A DNA stretch of 6,298 bases from Actinomycetes bacterium. Its GTDB lineage: Bacteria; Actinomycetota; Actinomycetes; Propionibacteriales; Propionibacteriaceae. Location of the stretch: positions 1 to 6,298 of the forward strand of contig JAEYNS010000031.1 of the NCBI GenBank assembly GCA_023412435.1, in the 5' to 3' direction. The notes below the pieces were generated by a model, which worked only from the letters and a program-made list of their open reading frames with translations, searched no databases and was not told where the DNA came from. A program made the translations under genes and the position numbers. Positions 3,854 through 6,298 of this stretch are shown here, one piece after another (the stretch's first letter is position 1; each line of letters begins with the position of its first letter).

Positions 3854-6298
3854 CGTTCTCCTCCCTGGCCGGCTCACTGTCCTGCCGGCCTGGTTCGTCC
3901 GGTTCAACGGTACCTTGCCCGTTCAGCACCGGACCAGCTTCCCCGTCATCGGACGGGGACACCGGCGAGGCCGGCAGCGCCGCAGTGGACTCGGGGTTGA
4001 GCGCGATCACCGCCACGGCGTCGTCCTCGGCGACCCCGACGAACTTCACGCCCATCGTGTCGCGACCCTTGGCGGGCACCTCGGCCACACTCGACCGGAT
4101 GATCTGGCCGCTCACCTTGATCGCGATGACCTCGTCGGACTCCTGCACCACCAGGCCGCCGACCAGCGACCCGCGGCCCTCGTTGAGTTTCATCGCCTTG
4201 ATGCCGAGGCCGCCCCGGCCCTGCTGGCGGTACTCCGAGACCGCGGTCCGCTTGCCGAAGCCGCCATCGGTGACGGTGAACACGAACCTGTCGTCCTCGG
4301 GCATGTCGGAACCGATCACCGACATGCTCAGCAGCGCGTCACCCGGCCGGAACTTCATCCCGGTCACCCCGGAGGTCGCCCGTCCCATCGGACGCAGCTG
4401 CTCGTCGTCGGCTCCGAACCGGATCGCCTGGCCCTTGCGCGAGATCAGCAGAACGTCGTCTGTCGGGCTGCACAACGCAGCGCCGATCAGCTCGTCGTCC
4501 GGCTCGCGGAAGTTGACGGCGATCACGCCCGCCTGCCGCGGCGAGTCGTAGGACCGCAGCTCGGTCTTCTTGACCAGGCCGTTGCGGGTGGCCAGCAACA
4601 GGTACGGGGCGTCCTCGTAGCTGCGCAGCGTCATCACCTGGGCGATCCGCTCCTCTGGCAGGAAGGACAGCAGCCCCGCGACGTGCCCCCCGCGGGCGTC
4701 GCGCCCCGCCTCCGGCAACTGCCAGACCTTCGCGCGGTAGACCCTGCCCATGTTGGTGAAGAACAGGATCCAGTGGTGGTTGGTGGTCGCGAAAAGGTGC
4801 TCCACCTCGTCGTCGGCCCGCAGGGACGCGCCCCGCACACCCTTGCCGCCCCGCTTCTGGGTGCGGTACAGCGAGCTGGCGGTCCGCTTGGCGTAACCGC
4901 CGTGGGTGATCGTGACGATCATCTCGTCGTCGGGGATCAGGTCCTCGTCGGACAGGTCGCCGTCGGCCGCGATGATCCGGGTGCGCCGCTCGTCGCCGTA
5001 CTTCTCGACGATCTCGGCGAGCTCCTCGGAGATGATCCGGCGCTGCCGCTCCGGCCGGGCCAGGATGTCCTTCAGGTCGGTGATCTGGGCCTCGATCTCG
5101 GCCAACCGATCGACGATCTGCTGGATCTCCATCGCGGCCAGCCGGCGCAGCTGCGTGTCGAGGATGTACATCGCCTGCTGGTCGTCGATCTCCAGCAGGC
5201 CCTTCAGGCCCTCGCGTGCGGTGTCGACGTCGCGGGAGGCACGGATCAGGGCCAGCACCTCGTCGAGCCGGTTCAGCGCCTTGACCAGGCCGCGCAACAG
5301 GTGCGCGCGGTCCTCGGCGGCCGCCAGCCGGAACGCGGTCCGGCGCTGGATGACCTGGATCTGGTGCTTCACCCAGTAGCTGATGAACTGGTCGAGCCGC
5401 AGCGTGCGGGGCACGTCGTCGACCAGGGCCAGCATGTTGCAGCCGAAGGTGTCCTGCAGCTGGGTGTGCTTGTACAGGTTGTTCATCACCACGCGCGGCT
5501 GGGCGTCCCGCTTCAGGACGATGACCAGGCGCTGGCCGGTCCGGCCCGACGAGTCGTCACGGATGTCGGCGATGCCGGTGAGCTTGCCCGTCTTGACCAG
5601 TTCGGCGATCTTCACCGCGTGGTTGTCCGGGTTGCACATGTACGGCAACTCGGTCACGACCAGGCTGGTGCGGCCCGCCTTGTCCTCTTCGATGTCGATG
5701 ACCGCCCGCATCACCACCGAGCCGCGCCCGGTGCGGTAGGCGTCCTCGATCCCCTTGCGGCCCACGATCAGCGCGCCGAGCGGGAAGTCGGGGCCCTTGA
5801 TCCGCTCCATGGCGGCCTCGAGCAGTTCCTCCTTGGTGGCTTCGGGGTGCTCCAGCGCCCACTGGACGGCGTCCGCCACCTCCCGCAGGTTGTGGGTCGG
5901 GATGTTGGTGGCCATGCCGACCGCGATACCGGTGGATCCGTTGACCAGCAGGTTCGGGAACCGGGCCGGCAGAACCGTCGGCTCGAGTTCCTTGTTGTCG
6001 TAGTTCGGCTTGAAGTAGACGGTCTCCTCGCCGATGTCGCGCACCATCTCCATGGCCAGCGGCGCCATCTTGCACTCGGTGTACCGCAGCGCCGCGGCCG
6101 GGTCGTTGCCCGGGGAGCCGAAGTTGCCCTGGCCGGTCACCAGCGGCGCCCGCATCACCCACGGCTGGGCGAGCCGCACCAGGGTGTCGTAGATCGCCGA
6201 GTCGCCGTGCGGGTGGTACAGGCCCATCACGTCGCCGACGATCCGGGAGCACTTGTTCCAGCCGCGGTCGGGCCGGTAGCCGCGGTCGTACATCGCGT
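3846..6298 (-). CDS. gyrA: DNA gyrase subunit A, 5' end cut by the window edge
   Basis: Subunit A of the A2B2 type II topoisomerase that introduces negative supercoils, breaking and rejoining DNA through a tyrosine. About 815 residues are visible; the first Met in frame (6293) is internal and aligns near E. coli residue 52, so some 50-60 residues are missing. Counting from 6293, the quinolone-determining segment is [15 protein letters not shown] (26-40) and the catalytic tyrosine is Y71 in AAALRYTE (E. coli Y122). Ser32 and Asp36 match E. coli S83 and D87, the quinolone-sensitive state. A coiled-coil region spans about 320-440. The C-terminal beta-pinwheel starts near 455 and contains the GyrA box QKRGGKG (479-485) and a second box-like QGRGGLG (691-697). 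The last 45 residues are an acidic, proline-rich tail. gyrB is expected just upstream, outside the window. Intact frame throughout. Confidence 0.98.
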   Translation of the reverse strand, partial: AMYDRGYRPDRGWNKCSRIVGDVMGLYHPHGDSAIYDTLVRLAQPWVMRAPLVTGQGNFGSPGNDPAAALRYTECKMAPLAMEMVRDIGEETVYFKPNYDNKELEPTVLPARFPNLLVNGSTGIAVGMATNIPTHNLREVADAVQWALEHPEATKEELLEAAMERIKGPDFPLGALIVGRKGIEDAYRTGRGSVVMRAVIDIEEDKAGRTSLVVTELPYMCNPDNHAVKIAELVKTGKLTGIADIRDDSSGRTGQRLVIVLKRDAQPRVVMNNLYKHTQLQDTFGCNMLALVDDVPRTLRLDQFISYWVKHQIQVIQRRTAFRLAAAEDRAHLLRGLVKALNRLDEVLALIRASRDVDTAREGLKGLLEIDDQQAMYILDTQLRRLAAMEIQQIVDRLAEIEAQITDLKDILARPERQRRIISEELAEIVEKYGDERRTRIIAADGDLSDEDLIPDDEMIVTITHGGYAKRTASSLYRTQKRGGKGVRGASLRADDEVEHLFATTNHHWILFFTNMGRVYRAKVWQLPEAGRDARGGHVAGLLSFLPEERIAQVMTLRSYEDAPYLLLATRNGLVKKTELRSYDSPRQAGVIAVNFREPDDELIGAALCSPTDDVLLISRKGQAIRFGADDEQLRPMGRATSGVTGMKFRPGDALLSMSVIGSDMPEDDRFVFTVTDGGFGKRTAVSEYRQQGRGGLGIKAMKLNEGRGSLVGGLVVQESDEVIAIKVSGQIIRSSVAEVPAKGRDTMGVKFVGVAEDDAVAVIALNPESTAALPASPVSPSDDGEAGPVLNGQGTVEPDEPGRQDSEPAREENGD
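3858..3865 (-). promoter_or_regulatory. Ribosome binding site of the DUF3566 gene inside gyrA
   Basis: On the minus strand GGGAGGAG (3865-3858) lies four bases before the GTG at 3853. It is part of the gyrA coding sequence, within the Arg-Glu-Glu codons near the GyrA end, and sets the 8-base overlap of the two genes. Confidence 0.7.
4839..4859 (-). other. GyrA box motif in gyrA
   Basis: These codons give QKRGGKG, the motif in the first blade of the C-terminal domain needed for DNA wrapping and so for negative supercoiling. Its presence marks this as gyrase A rather than topoisomerase IV ParC. Confidence 0.9.

Noticed and set aside
3772..4551. 259-codon open frame on the plus strand opposite gyrA
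   Set aside because: It is antisense to well-conserved gyrA and the DUF3566 start. Its serine- and proline-rich, low-complexity translation is what codon bias in GC-rich genes produces on the other strand, and there is no recognisable domain.
4906..5379. 157-codon plus-strand open frame opposite the gyrA coiled-coil region
   Set aside because: Serine- and arginine-rich shadow of gyrA with no homology signal and no Shine-Dalgarno support.
6291..6293. ATG as the gyrA start
   Set aside because: The residues after it align from about position 52 of E. coli GyrA, with catalytic Tyr and quinolone positions at a constant offset, so this Met is internal and the gene continues past the window edge.

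Overview
The window is high-GC DNA from an actinobacterium. The evidence is the strong G/C third-position bias in every gene, GTG starts, the GyrA sequence, and the order gyrA, DUF3566 membrane protein, tRNA-Ile(GAT), which from memory is the arrangement next to gyrase in mycobacteria (gyrA, Rv0007, ileT). The GyrA sequence looks closer to Streptomyces or Propionibacteriales than to Mycobacterium, but I cannot name a genus.

Layout. Positions 1-2720 hold four plus-strand genes of accessory type: an alpha/alpha-toroid (prenyltransferase/squalene-cyclase fold) protein (90-929), a small GNAT-like acetyltransferase of the YidJ/NATD1 type (1006-1314), a RimJ/RimL-like GNAT acetyltransferase (1388-1849), and a DUF2236/MpaB-family putative heme oxygenase (1920-2720). 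The last is preceded by a possible 11-codon leader ORF (1891-1926) whose stop overlaps the oxygenase start. Gaps between these genes are about 70-76 bases. Three of the four upstream regions carry an actinobacterial -10-like hexamer exactly six bases before a start codon, so short or leaderless transcripts are more likely than one long operon.

Positions 2721-3025 contain no convincing gene. They hold three copies of a roughly 21-24 base repeat, two direct and one inverted, which can form a long hairpin between the convergent gene sets. In one copy the six-base centre is the exact reverse complement of the centre in another copy while both flanks are conserved.

Positions 3026-6298 are minus-strand housekeeping DNA. 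gyrA runs off the right edge and lacks its first 50-60 residues. It overlaps the DUF3566 gene by 8 bases and is probably co-transcribed with it. A tRNA-Ile gene with its own recognisable promoter follows.

Most of the window is ordinary. The parts worth a second look are the core-flipped repeat cluster, the leader ORF before the DUF2236 gene, and the repeated -10/N6/start spacing. I see no CRISPR array, insertion sequence, phage gene or defence system.
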